The notes beneath the pieces are model-generated. The model ran no database searches. It was not told the origin of the DNA and saw nothing but the letters and a program-made list of their open reading frames with translations. Shown one piece after another: positions 42,453 through 51,381 of a stretch of 64,000 nucleotides of DNA. The stretch's first letter is position 1. Each line of letters begins with the position of its first letter. The DNA is from Paenibacillus senegalimassiliensis (GTDB taxonomy: Bacteria > Bacillota > Bacilli > Paenibacillales > Paenibacillaceae): contig NZ_LN909044.1 of assembly GCF_001486585.1 (NCBI RefSeq), forward strand, positions 124,001-188,000. The letters are read 5' to 3'. Both the position numbers and the translations under genes were made by a program.

Positions 42453-43982
42453 TTAGTTGCCTGATGTCTTGTACCAATCATTCACTTCTTGCACCGTAGC
42501 TTCCCCACCCTCGGCGTTGAACCGCTGACGGAAGCTCTCCAGACTGCCGGCTGATGTCGAGCCAAAAATTAGATTGACCATCGTATCGTTGGACAAGGTG
42601 TCCAGGCTCTGGCTGTTCTTGGAGAACTCGGGAAGGTAGGGAGCCAGACGCAACGCATCACGCTGTGCCGCTTCCTCCGGCTGCTTCATGTTCAGGAACT
42701 CGTAAGCCTCAAACATGACCGGGTCCTTACGTACCCGAGCCTGCCAGTAAATCGGGTATTTCTCCTCATCCAGTCCGATCAGGAAATTGTTAGCCCGGTT
42801 GCGCTCATCCGTGAAAATAGGGTTGATCGGCACATAAGCTTCGTTCTCATAGGTGTAATGCTTGCCCTCTTCCCCCAGTACCACCAGCTTGAAGGTCTCT
42901 TCTTCCAGCATGGCATCAATCCATTTGATGATGTCCTCCTTGTGTTTGGCAGACTTCGGAATCATCGTAATCCGGTCAAAGCCACTCGCTGCCGATAGGC
43001 CCATCTGTCCGTCGGCTCCCTGGAGTGTCGGGATAAAAGCCAGCTTGGCTTCGGGATGATTCTTCTTAATGGCTTCTACCAAAGGTGTTACCTCAGCCCA
43101 GGTTGTCGGGATGACACCGGCCTGACCGTTCGTCAATTTTTCCTTAAGGTTAGCGACCTTGTTAATAACAAAATCGTTATCCAGCAGCTTCCGTTGGAAC
43201 AAGTCGTTCATGAAGGCTACATAATCCTCCAGGGTCGGAGCCAGCGCACGTGGTAACAGTTCCCCATCCACTTCGTTCCAGGCATTGGTCAAGCCGAAAG
43301 CACCGGAAATATTGGCCGGAAAAGGATCGGTTCCCAAAATACTGAACGGAATATTCTGACCCCCATTGCCTCCAGGGTCCTTCTCCTGAAACTGCTCCAG
43401 CACGTAAACAAATTCATCTACCGTTGTTGGAAGCGGCAATCCCAATTGATCCAGCCAATCCTGGCGAATCAGCAAGCCGCCGCCCACAAATTCCATCGTA
43501 CGGTTGCCAATACCATAAATCTTGCCGTCAATCGTCAAGGCGTCCAAGGTAACCTCGGAAAGTGCCTTCTTGATATTGGGACCGTATTCGTCAATTAACG
43601 GGGTCAGGTCCGTCAAAGCACCACGCACCGCATAGTCCGCAAACAGCGCTTTATCCGCACTGGTTCCCCTCACCGCAATGGCGTCATACTCCTCGCCCGA
43701 GGCAATGACGATGTTCAATTTGTCTTGCGGATTATCGGCAGGCAGCATATCATATTGAACTTTGTATCCCGTTCGTTCCTCAAGCACCGCTGCCACCGGA
43801 TACGTATTGTAATCCTCCGGCTGGCTCGGATACAGCACCTTCAACTTCGGCTTGGTCGCATTCGCTTCCTGCCCAGGTGCCGTCGAGGTATCCCCTTGCT
43901 GCCCTCCTCCTGTATTGCACGCCGCCAATCCCAGCATTAAGGCCACCGATAATAACACACTCAACCATTTTCTCTGTAACAT
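42453..43982 (-). CDS. Extracellular solute-binding lipoprotein (LplA-like)
   Basis: A 509-aa lipoprotein with lipobox LAAC near residue 22. It is long for the family, as in the LplA/YtcQ group of oligosaccharide-binding proteins in Paenibacillus. Family features include LKVLYPSQPEDYNTYPV after the linker, the domain swap around residue 150 (GKIYGIGNR), and GLLIRQDWLDQLGLPLPTTVDEF. GAGGAGG lies 7 bases before the ATG. With the two permeases upstream it forms a CUT1-type sugar ABC importer. No ATPase gene is present; the MsmX-type shared ATPase encoded elsewhere would power it. Confidence 0.92.
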   Translation of the reverse strand: MLQRKWLSVLLSVALMLGLAACNTGGGQQGDTSTAPGQEANATKPKLKVLYPSQPEDYNTYPVAAVLEERTGYKVQYDMLPADNPQDKLNIVIASGEEYDAIAVRGTSADKALFADYAVRGALTDLTPLIDEYGPNIKKALSEVTLDALTIDGKIYGIGNRTMEFVGGGLLIRQDWLDQLGLPLPTTVDEFVYVLEQFQEKDPGGNGGQNIPFSILGTDPFPANISGAFGLTNAWNEVDGELLPRALAPTLEDYVAFMNDLFQRKLLDNDFVINKVANLKEKLTNGQAGVIPTTWAEVTPLVEAIKKNHPEAKLAFIPTLQGADGQMGLSAASGFDRITMIPKSAKHKEDIIKWIDAMLEEETFKLVVLGEEGKHYTYENEAYVPINPIFTDERNRANNFLIGLDEEKYPIYWQARVRKDPVMFEAYEFLNMKQPEEAAQRDALRLAPYLPEFSKNSQSLDTLSNDTMVNLIFGSTSAGSLESFRQRFNAEGGEATVQEVNDWYKTSGN

Positions 43983-44026
43983 GCAGAACCCTCCTCTAAG
44001 TTAGTTGCCACTTCTTGCCCAGGTAG

Positions 44027-44902
44027 TTATCCCTTCACTGAGCCAATCAAAACCCCTTTGACAAAATACTTTTGTAAAAAAGGATAGACGCAAAGGATTG
44101 GAACCGTCGACGCAATGACCGCTGCCGCCCGGACACCCTCACCCGGCAAGTTCATCATGTCGTCAGGTGACATTCCCAAGGCTGCCAGGTCCGCATTGAT
44201 TACGATGTCCTTCAAGTAAATTTGCAAAGTCTTTAGAGCCGGATCACTGATATACAACATGGCGCTAAAGAAATCGTTCCAGTAGCCTACGGCATAAAAC
44301 AACGAAATCGTCGCAATCACAGGACTGCTAATCGGTAGAATGATGCGGAACAAAATGGTGAACGTTCTTGCTCCGTCTATTTTTGCCGATTCCTCCAATG
44401 CTTCAGGCAGTCCCTCGAAATAGCTCTTCATCACCAGCAAATTAAACACGCTGATCATGCCCGGCAAGATTAACGAGCCTAAATGATTCAATAGGTTCAG
44501 TTCGCGAATCAGCAAGTAGTTGGGAATAATCCCTCCACTGAACAGCATCGTGAACACGAACAAAATAAGAATGAAGCTGACTCCCGGAATTTGCGGCTTG
44601 GACAGCGGGTACGCGGTGACGGCGGTTAGCAATATGGCCATGACAGTACCGATTACAGTGACCAGCGCAGATATTCCCAGCGAGCTTGTAAAGTTGCTGG
44701 AGGTTACTACAAATTTAAGCGTTTCCAATTGAAAGCCGATAGGAAGGATTGTAACCTTCCCCGAGACAACCGCCCATTCTTCACTGACTGACTTGGCCAG
44801 CAAGTTCAGGAACGGCGTCAAGGTCATTACAGCCAAGGCGATCATGAACAGATAGATGAATCCGTCAAGCAGCCAGTCCTTGGCGTTCCTCTTTTTTAGC
44901 AT
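44027..44902 (-). CDS. Sugar ABC transporter permease (LplC/YtcP-like)
   Basis: A 291-aa protein with six membrane segments. The EAA loop that docks the ATPase is LPEALEESAKIDGARTFTIL, complete with the G. The C-terminus KYFVKGVLIGSVKG is typical of LplC-type permeases. It lies 12 bases after its partner permease and 44 bases before the solute-binding protein gene. Confidence 0.93.
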   Translation of the reverse strand: MLKKRNAKDWLLDGFIYLFMIALAVMTLTPFLNLLAKSVSEEWAVVSGKVTILPIGFQLETLKFVVTSSNFTSSLGISALVTVIGTVMAILLTAVTAYPLSKPQIPGVSFILILFVFTMLFSGGIIPNYLLIRELNLLNHLGSLILPGMISVFNLLVMKSYFEGLPEALEESAKIDGARTFTILFRIILPISSPVIATISLFYAVGYWNDFFSAMLYISDPALKTLQIYLKDIVINADLAALGMSPDDMMNLPGEGVRAAAVIASTVPILCVYPFLQKYFVKGVLIGSVKG

Positions 44903-44914
44903 AGCTGCTCCCCC

Positions 44915-45811
44915 TTACCAAATACTGCGCTTCACTAGCTTTTTACTCATTTGATTCCCGAAGATAACCAGCAAAAATCCGACAACGGAATTGAACAGGC
45001 CCACGGCGGTACTGAAGCTGTAATCCAGCTTACCCAAGCCCATTCGGTACACATAAGTCCCGATGACATCCCCCGTGGCATAAACAATCGGATTGTACAT
45101 CGTCAGGATTTGCTCGGTCCCGGCCTCCAGCACATTGCCAATTCGCAAAATGAACATTAACACGATGGTAGGCAAAATGCCGGGCAGCGTAATATGCAGC
45201 ATACGTTGTATCCGCCCTGCTCCATCAATCTCGGCCGCTTCATATTGCTCCTGCTCGATCCCGGAGATGGCTGCGATAAAGATGATGGCGTTCCAGCCCG
45301 ACTCCTTCCACCCAGCAGTGAAGACTACCAGGCTTCGGAAGACGCTGTTGTCGGTAAAGAAGGCAATTGGCGATCCCCCAAACATCTTGATCAGTTCATT
45401 AACCATCCCTCCCGAGGGTGATAGGATGGTGACAAACAAGCTCGTAATAATGACCCAGGATAGAAAATGGGGTAAATATACGATTGTTTGCACGGTTTTC
45501 TTGAACCATAGAATTCTCACTTCGTTTAGCAGCAGCGCGATCAAAATCGGCAGCGGAAAGAGCAGCACGATTTTGTAAAAGCTGATCAGCAAGGTATTGA
45601 CCAATACCTGGAGAAATTCCGGTGAATGGAACAGCTTCTCGAATTGCTTAAGCCCCACCCACGGACTTCCCCCAATGCCGCTAAAAATATTAAAGTCTTG
45701 AAAGGCGATTAGCACACCGTACATCGGCGTATATTTGAACAACAGCATGAATAAAATCCCGGGCAGTAATAACAGATACATCTCCCAGTGTTGTCGAATC
45801 TGCCTAACCAC
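44915..45811 (-). CDS. Sugar ABC transporter permease (LplB/YteP-like)
   Basis: A 298-aa protein with six membrane segments starting at GTG 45811, with GGAGGGGGGAG upstream. The EAA loop is EQEQYEAAEIDGAGRIQRML. The YLLLLPGILFMLLFKYTPMYGVLIAFQDF opening is split here only for naming and is typical of LplB permeases. It is the first gene of the transporter operon, below the TCGAT direct repeats and a terminator that closes the kinase gene. Confidence 0.93.
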   Translation of the reverse strand: MVRQIRQHWEMYLLLLPGILFMLLFKYTPMYGVLIAFQDFNIFSGIGGSPWVGLKQFEKLFHSPEFLQVLVNTLLISFYKIVLLFPLPILIALLLNEVRILWFKKTVQTIVYLPHFLSWVIITSLFVTILSPSGGMVNELIKMFGGSPIAFFTDNSVFRSLVVFTAGWKESGWNAIIFIAAISGIEQEQYEAAEIDGAGRIQRMLHITLPGILPTIVLMFILRIGNVLEAGTEQILTMYNPIVYATGDVIGTYVYRMGLGKLDYSFSTAVGLFNSVVGFLLVIFGNQMSKKLVKRSIW

Positions 45812-45873
45812 TTTTGTCTCCCCCCTCCGTTGTTAGCCTCATTATAGAAAAGGCAGGAGGAGGTTAGTAGATA

Positions 45874-45906
45874 TCGATCTTTCGATTTCTGACTCGATTT
45901 ATCGAA
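45874..45906. promoter_or_regulatory. Tandem TCGAT-N3-TCGA repeats, possible YesN operator
   Basis: Two copies of TCGAT-N3-TCGA(T/A), at 45874-45886 and 45894-45906, are 20 bases apart (two helical turns). They lie 63-95 bases before the permease start. AraC-type response regulators bind such paired direct repeats, and the YesN-like gene is in the same locus. The assignment is inferred. Confidence 0.5.
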
Positions 45907-45911
45907 GTATC

Positions 45912-45946
45912 AAAAAGCCCTCTCCCTAAACCAACAAGAGAAGGCT
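45912..45946 (-). terminator. Terminator between kinase and transporter genes
   Basis: On the minus strand AGCCTTCTCT pairs imperfectly with AGGGAGAGGGCT, followed by TTTTTG. It lies directly after the sensor kinase stop codon and would limit read-through into the transporter operon. Confidence 0.6.
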
Positions 45947-45954
45947 GAAATGTA

Positions 45955-47799
45955 TTATTTTTCTATCCGTTGCAGCAGCATCCTTACGGTAACGGCCGTT
46001 CCCTTACCCGGTTCGGAATAAATGCTCAAGCCATAACCTTCGCCAGAGAACAGCCGGATGCGCTCATGTACATTATACAGTCCATACGAGCCTCCCCGAC
46101 CCGCAGCATCAGCATCAGGCTTACCGTAGTGCAGCATTCGCTTGGCTGTCTGCATCTCCATTCCTACGCCGTCATCCGACACCACCATCCACAATTCCTC
46201 CCCTTCGGTATAAGCTTCGATTTGAATTCGTCCCGACATATCTCTTGTATGTTGAATACCGTGCAGTAGAGCATTCTCCACTAAAGGCTGGAGCGTCAGC
46301 TTTGGCATCATGTACCCCGCCAATTCGTCACCACCAATAATTTCGTATTCGAAGCTATCTTTGAACCGATGTCTCTGAATTTCCAGGTACACTCTGGCCA
46401 GCTCCAATTCATCCGCAACACTGACCATATCCTGCCCCTTATTCAAGCTCAAGCGGAAATACTGGGCCAGTCCGTCAATCATTTGGCTTATATCCGGAGC
46501 ATCATGCTTCCGCGCCAGCCAATTAATTGAATCCAGCGTGTTGTAGAGAAAGTGGGGATTAATCTGTGCCTGCAAAGCTCGCAGCATGGCCTCACGCTCC
46601 TGAACCTTGGCAGTATAGGCCTCTCCCATCAAGCGGTGGAGCTTGTGAATCAATACGTTGACGCTACTCTCAAGTATCCGGTTGTCTTTAGCACCATCCT
46701 GCATCTGCTCGTCCAGACTCTCAATCCCCTCCCGGCGAATTGAATGGACCACTGTGCGCACTCGTCGGCTCATGCTGCGCACAAAGAACATTTGCAGCAC
46801 AAACAGCAAGATGACGAACAATAACGTGGTTCCCAGCAAGCCGGTAAGTCCGGAAAATTGATTCAGTTCCACCACCCGGCCAGCAATGACTTCCTGCGGC
46901 ACTTCCACAACCAGCCTCCAATTCGTCGTACGAAGCGAGGTGAAAATCGCGTACTGCTTGTCCCCTTCCCGTTCAAAAGCCTGCACGCCCTCCGTACGAT
47001 TGGAGATTACGCCGCGCACGTCCTCCGCCAACGTTCCGCCAACTGCCTGCAAATCGCTATGGTACATGACTGTATTGTGTTCATCCACCAAATATACGGC
47101 TCCGGCCTCGCCGCTGCCAATTCCACCAAGATCGGCTGCAATGTCACTTACCGCCTGCATGTCCAGATCAATGACCAGCAAGCCCGAGGGCACATTGAAA
47201 TCGCGGTAGAAACGCAAGACCCGGGCATTGGAAAATACATAGGCGGGGGACTGGTCAAGATAGCTTTGAAGATGCAAGCCACCCCACACGCCCGAGCCGC
47301 CTGCCTCCAGTGCCCGAGTTACCCAAGGGGTGCCAAACACATCATCAAGGGCAAAGAAATTAATGCCCTCCCGGGAATAATTTTTTGAATGGTCTACATA
47401 CAAGCGGATCTTATCCACCTTGTCATTTGTCTGTGCCGGCTCAATGACTTTCTCGCGTAAATCCTTCAGTTGCTTATGCTGCTCCATATAAGATTCCACA
47501 GTACCGTCGGTGCTCAGCGAGCCAATCAAGACGGGATTGATCATCAATGAATCCGATAAATCCTCGATGCGTCCAAAGTGGTAATCAATGTTGGTTCCGG
47601 CTTGCTTCAACGTTTGCAGCATCGTCTGGGTCACTTCATCCACCAGGATATCCGAAGCGCGTCCCGAGTAGAAATGGATCATGAAGGAAGCTGGCAGCAA
47701 CACTATGATCAGGTAAGCGGCCAGCCACTTGCGGGCTCCCACCAGCTCGCGAAGCATACTCTTCAAGCCATCCCAATGTCTTCTCAAGCGGATTGCCAC
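45955..47799 (-). CDS. Sensor histidine kinase, YesM-type
   Basis: A 614-aa membrane kinase starting at GTG 47799 (AGGAGG 9 bases upstream). TM1 is at about 23-42 and TM2 at about 295-318, with an extracellular Cache-like domain between them. Then come HAMP (VRSMSRRVRTVVHSI), the HisKA_5TM/YesM phosphorylation region (QINPHFLYNTLDSINWLARK) and HATPase (PLVENALLHGIQHT, DDGVGM, GSYGLYNVHERIRLFSGEGYG). It pairs with the response regulator 23 bases upstream. Such pairs sense sugars or binding proteins and turn on neighbouring importers. Confidence 0.93.
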   Translation of the reverse strand: MAIRLRRHWDGLKSMLRELVGARKWLAAYLIIVLLPASFMIHFYSGRASDILVDEVTQTMLQTLKQAGTNIDYHFGRIEDLSDSLMINPVLIGSLSTDGTVESYMEQHKQLKDLREKVIEPAQTNDKVDKIRLYVDHSKNYSREGINFFALDDVFGTPWVTRALEAGGSGVWGGLHLQSYLDQSPAYVFSNARVLRFYRDFNVPSGLLVIDLDMQAVSDIAADLGGIGSGEAGAVYLVDEHNTVMYHSDLQAVGGTLAEDVRGVISNRTEGVQAFEREGDKQYAIFTSLRTTNWRLVVEVPQEVIAGRVVELNQFSGLTGLLGTTLLFVILLFVLQMFFVRSMSRRVRTVVHSIRREGIESLDEQMQDGAKDNRILESSVNVLIHKLHRLMGEAYTAKVQEREAMLRALQAQINPHFLYNTLDSINWLARKHDAPDISQMIDGLAQYFRLSLNKGQDMVSVADELELARVYLEIQRHRFKDSFEYEIIGGDELAGYMMPKLTLQPLVENALLHGIQHTRDMSGRIQIEAYTEGEELWMVVSDDGVGMEMQTAKRMLHYGKPDADAAGRGGSYGLYNVHERIRLFSGEGYGLSIYSEPGKGTAVTVRMLLQRIEK

Positions 47800-47822
47800 G
47801 GATGTTCTCCTCCTTCAGCCAC

Positions 47823-49442
47823 TCACAGCACCTCATTGCGGTAAGCGCTGGGTGTCACACCGGTATGCTTCTTGAACAGCTTGCTGAAATAGCTTGGGTT
47901 CATGTAGCCCACCTTGCTGGCTATTTCGTAAAATTTAATGGCTGGGTCGCGCAGCATCTCCTTGGCCTTCTCCATCCGTACCTTGGTCAGATACTCTACC
48001 ACCGTTTCGCCCGTTTCCTGCTTGTAGAAAAAACACATATAGGTCGGAGACAGAAAGACCTCCTCCGCTATTTTTTCAATCGACAAATCTTCCCCGTACT
48101 TCGCACCAATGACCTGTCTGATCCGTTCTACCGCATTTTTGGGCTTCGTCCGCCGCTTGTCGCGAATCTTCTCGCAGATTTCCAGCAAATAGCCCGTAAC
48201 TGCCTGCTCCAGCTCGCTTAATGTCTCCAGACGATACAAGCGCTCGAACAATTCCTTCTCTTTGCTGTCCGTCTCCGCATCATGAATCTGCAACTCAATC
48301 AGCAGCCGATTGGCGATAAGCAGCCATTCCAGGGTGATGTTGCGGACATAGATTACACCCTTGTGGCGGTGACGCGCCCACTGGCCGAATATTTGGCGCA
48401 GCTCTTCCTTCAATTCGGCAGCATCGCCCGTCCGCATGGCAGATACAAATACATCATTGGAGCCATGCTCCACCCGTGGATATTCATCCTCTCTACTGGC
48501 ATAGTGATCGAGGGTAATAATGCGCTGGCCTCCCAGATACCATTTTTGTTGAACCGCTTCCCGCGCATAGCTGTAGGACAAGGGTAATTCCGCCAGCCCA
48601 TTCACCCGCTCCCCCACTCCGATCGTCACGCTCACTCCCAGCCAACGTTCCAGATTGTCGCGAATCTCGGTAGCCAGGAAGTAAAGTCCATCCTCCGGGT
48701 CATCTGCCTGCTCAGACCATAAGATGCCGATGTATTCGCCGTCCCTGTTCTCAATGATATAACCGCCCATATATTGATCAATTAATTCCTGGCAGACATT
48801 CATAATCGCATAGGAGACCAATTGCCTGGACGCCTCAGTCTGCTGCTCTGCCAGTTCCTTCTGTCCATCGAGACTGACTGAAATAATCCAGTAATCAGCA
48901 TCGACCGGCAGCTTCAGCCCGAGGAACTCCAGCCTCTCCTGAACCTGATCAGGCTGGTATTTTAACCCGTCCTTGATGAGCGACATCAGGAACTTTTCCC
49001 TGAGTAATGGCATGCTCAAGGACAGCTTACTGCGCATATCCGCTATACGCAGGCGGCCTTGCTCCTCTGCCTGGAGCTGTTTGATTACGCTTTCAATTAC
49101 CTCATGCAGTTCGTCGATTCGCACCGGCTTGAGGATATAATCAATAGCCTTTACCTGCAAGGCATTTCTCAGATAGTCCACATCATCATGTCCACTCACG
49201 AACACGATCTTGATGAACGGATTACGTGCGCTTAGCTGCTTGGTTAACTGAATGCCATCCATCTGAGGCATTCGTACATCGGTCACGACGATATCCGGCA
49301 GGACCTCCTCTACCAGTGCAAGCGCCTGAACACCATCCTGTGCCGTCCCGACCACTTCGATATCAAAGGCCTGCCAGTCCAGATGATGTTGCAGCCCTTC
49401 CCGCACAGATTCCTCGTCATCCACAATGATTGCTTTATACAT
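47823..49442 (-). CDS. AraC-type response regulator, YesN-like
   Basis: A 539-aa regulator. The receiver domain is residues 1-120, with acidic pocket VDDEESVREGL, phospho-acceptor Asp in DIVVTDVRMPQMDG, and conserved Lys in IDYILKPVR. A long middle region includes the YesN-typical GVGERVNGLAELPLSYSYAREAV. The C-terminal AraC double HTH is at about 440-539 (DLSIEKIAEEVFLSPTYMCFFYK, YEIASKVGYMNPSYFSKLFKKHTG). It is the first gene of the minus-strand kinase pair and probably activates the adjoining sugar operon. Confidence 0.94.
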   Translation of the reverse strand: MYKAIIVDDEESVREGLQHHLDWQAFDIEVVGTAQDGVQALALVEEVLPDIVVTDVRMPQMDGIQLTKQLSARNPFIKIVFVSGHDDVDYLRNALQVKAIDYILKPVRIDELHEVIESVIKQLQAEEQGRLRIADMRSKLSLSMPLLREKFLMSLIKDGLKYQPDQVQERLEFLGLKLPVDADYWIISVSLDGQKELAEQQTEASRQLVSYAIMNVCQELIDQYMGGYIIENRDGEYIGILWSEQADDPEDGLYFLATEIRDNLERWLGVSVTIGVGERVNGLAELPLSYSYAREAVQQKWYLGGQRIITLDHYASREDEYPRVEHGSNDVFVSAMRTGDAAELKEELRQIFGQWARHRHKGVIYVRNITLEWLLIANRLLIELQIHDAETDSKEKELFERLYRLETLSELEQAVTGYLLEICEKIRDKRRTKPKNAVERIRQVIGAKYGEDLSIEKIAEEVFLSPTYMCFFYKQETGETVVEYLTKVRMEKAKEMLRDPAIKFYEIASKVGYMNPSYFSKLFKKHTGVTPSAYRNEVL

Positions 49443-49583
49443 GCTTGTCCACCGCCGGTTGTCAGAGATTTTGCTAATCTTTTGCGAATAATTCTATATG
49501 ACCTTTCGCCAGTTGCCAAGAGGGGGATACTGGTTCGATGATTAAATAGCGGTGACAATGACAGGCAGACTTGACAATAAATA

Positions 49584-49614
49584 AAGGCCTTGAGGAGATG
49601 ATCCTCAAGGCCTT
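49584..49614 (-). terminator. Terminator after luciferase-like gene
   Basis: AAGGCCTTGAGGA (49584-49596) pairs perfectly with TCCTCAAGGCCTT (49602-49614) around GATGA, with T-rich sequence on the minus side. It serves the minus-strand gene ending at 49689; a role for plus-strand transcripts cannot be excluded. Confidence 0.8.
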
Positions 49615-49688
49615 CTTAAGTATTACATTATTACGCTGGTACGCTGGATTGAGCCAATGCTCGGCTGTTGTGGCCAGAATTAATCCCA

Positions 49689-50729
49689 TTAACGAGTCTG
49701 CGTTTGCTTCCGAACGAGGGGAGCTACTTCAGTGCCGAATAAACGAATGGCCTCCATCACTTCCTGATGGGGCATCGAACCGTGAGGGACATGGAGCAGG
49801 AACCGATCGATCCCAATCTCCTGATGCAGGTAAATAATTTTATCTGCCACCGTTTGCGGATCGCCCACATAAAGCGCCCCCTCAAAGCGACAAGCTACTT
49901 CATAATCGGATTGAAGATAAGGCGGAGTCCCCTTCTCCTTGGCTCTAAAGTTCGTTCTGGCAAAGGTAGATGGATAAAATTGCGCCAAGGCCTTCTCTGT
50001 CGTCTCCGCCACAAATCCGTGGGAATGGGAGGCTACCGGCAGCTTGGCGATATCATGACCAGCCCGCTTGGCCGCTTCTTTATACAAGGCTACATGCTCT
50101 TTGTAATCATCCGGCTTCACATTACCGATAATCGCCAAAGCAAATGGAAGCCCCATCTCACCTGCCTTGGCGGCAGATTCAAGGCTTCCAGCGCTCCCGA
50201 TCCAGATAGGCAACGGCTGCTGCACCGGACGAGGATAAATCCCCTGATGGTGAATCGCCGGGCGGTGCTTGCCTGACCAGGTTACGAATTCGGATGCTTG
50301 GATCTGGAGCAGCAGCTCCAGCTTCTCCTCGAACAATTCTTTATAGTCCTCCAGATCGCATCCAAAGAGCGGGAACGACTCCAGGAAGGAGCCCCGCCCT
50401 ACCATTATTTCAGCCCGCCCATTCGACAGGCCGTCCAAAGTGGCAAAATCCTGAAATACTCTGACCGGATCACAGGAGGATAAAATCGTCACCGCGCTCG
50501 TCAGACGAATTCTCTGTGTCCGCGCTGCCGCTGCCGCCATGATTACCGCAGGCGAGGAGGCAGCAAAATCAGGACGATGATGCTCCCCTATCCCATACAC
50601 ATCCAGGCCCACCTCATCGGCTAGCACTATTTCCTCAACTACCTCACGTATTCGCTCGGCATGACTTAACGTTACCCCCGTCCCCACATCCGGAGTCGTT
50701 TCTACAAAGCTGCTAATTCCCAGTTCCAT
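49689..50729 (-). CDS. LLM-class flavin-dependent oxidoreductase
   Basis: A 346-aa TIM-barrel protein of the bacterial luciferase-like group, close to normal length. Features are DVYGIGEHHRPDFAASSPA near residue 45, RIRLTSAVTILSSCDPVRVFQDFATLD, GRAEIMVGRGSF, and PIWIGSAGSLESAAKAGEMG. It would use FMN or F420-like reduced flavin to oxidise an unknown small molecule. It is monocistronic with a terminator downstream. The closest annotations are usually generic monooxygenases. Confidence 0.9.
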   Translation of the reverse strand: MELGISSFVETTPDVGTGVTLSHAERIREVVEEIVLADEVGLDVYGIGEHHRPDFAASSPAVIMAAAAARTQRIRLTSAVTILSSCDPVRVFQDFATLDGLSNGRAEIMVGRGSFLESFPLFGCDLEDYKELFEEKLELLLQIQASEFVTWSGKHRPAIHHQGIYPRPVQQPLPIWIGSAGSLESAAKAGEMGLPFALAIIGNVKPDDYKEHVALYKEAAKRAGHDIAKLPVASHSHGFVAETTEKALAQFYPSTFARTNFRAKEKGTPPYLQSDYEVACRFEGALYVGDPQTVADKIIYLHQEIGIDRFLLHVPHGSMPHQEVMEAIRLFGTEVAPLVRKQTQTR

Positions 50730-50919
50730 TTCTCTCTTCCTCCACCAATTGCGTCCAATTTAAATATTTTATAAGTATAATATCTAAAATTGTCTTCAAC
50801 AAGCGGGTACAACCTTACTGTAGCTAAAACTTGATGGTTGAAGGTAAACTATATAAAACGCTATGCCTGACTTCGGCCTAGAGCAGAAGCGGCATGTTAC
50901 AGTTAAGGAAGGTGTCATT

Positions 50920-51381
50920 ATGGGTGAAGTAGAGCAATATTGGAACCGATTTGCACAGCAACATCAATTAGTGTTGAACACGCCCGATTCCTGGATGTTT
51001 GGGGATGGGACAGAGCAAATGGGCAATGAATTAGGCGAATTGGTGGTGAAAGGCATCAAGACAGGGACCTGTTCCTCCTTACAAGTATATGAATTGGAAC
51101 ATGAGAGTTATCCCGAAGTTGGACAATACGATATTGTTCTGGACGGGCAAAATCGTCCGCTAGTGATTATTCAGTATACCAACATAGAGATTATCCCGAT
51201 GAACAAAGTGACTGAAGAGTTTGCCAAGTCCGAAGGAGAAGGCGACTTAAGCTATTCCTATTGGTATGAGGAACATGAAAGATTCTTCACCTGGGAACTG
51301 GGACTCTACGGCCTCTCCTTTTCCCCGGATATGTTACTGGTATGTCAAAATTTCAAAGTGGTTGATATTTACAAAGATTGA
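50920..51381 (+). CDS. ASCH domain protein
   Basis: A 153-aa protein. ATG 50920 has AAGGAAGGTG 5 bases upstream; the open frame begins 19 codons earlier without a site. The ASCH pattern is clear: ELVVKGIKTGTCSSLQVYELE, YDIVLDGQNRPLVIIQYTNIEIIPMNKV, then FAKSEGEGDLSYSYWYEEHERFF. ASCH domains bind RNA and some members hydrolyse modified nucleosides; this subgroup is of unknown task. Its 3' end overlaps the convergent AraC-DUF1835 gene by 13 bases. Confidence 0.88.
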   Translation: MGEVEQYWNRFAQQHQLVLNTPDSWMFGDGTEQMGNELGELVVKGIKTGTCSSLQVYELEHESYPEVGQYDIVLDGQNRPLVIIQYTNIEIIPMNKVTEEFAKSEGEGDLSYSYWYEEHERFFTWELGLYGLSFSPDMLLVCQNFKVVDIYKD

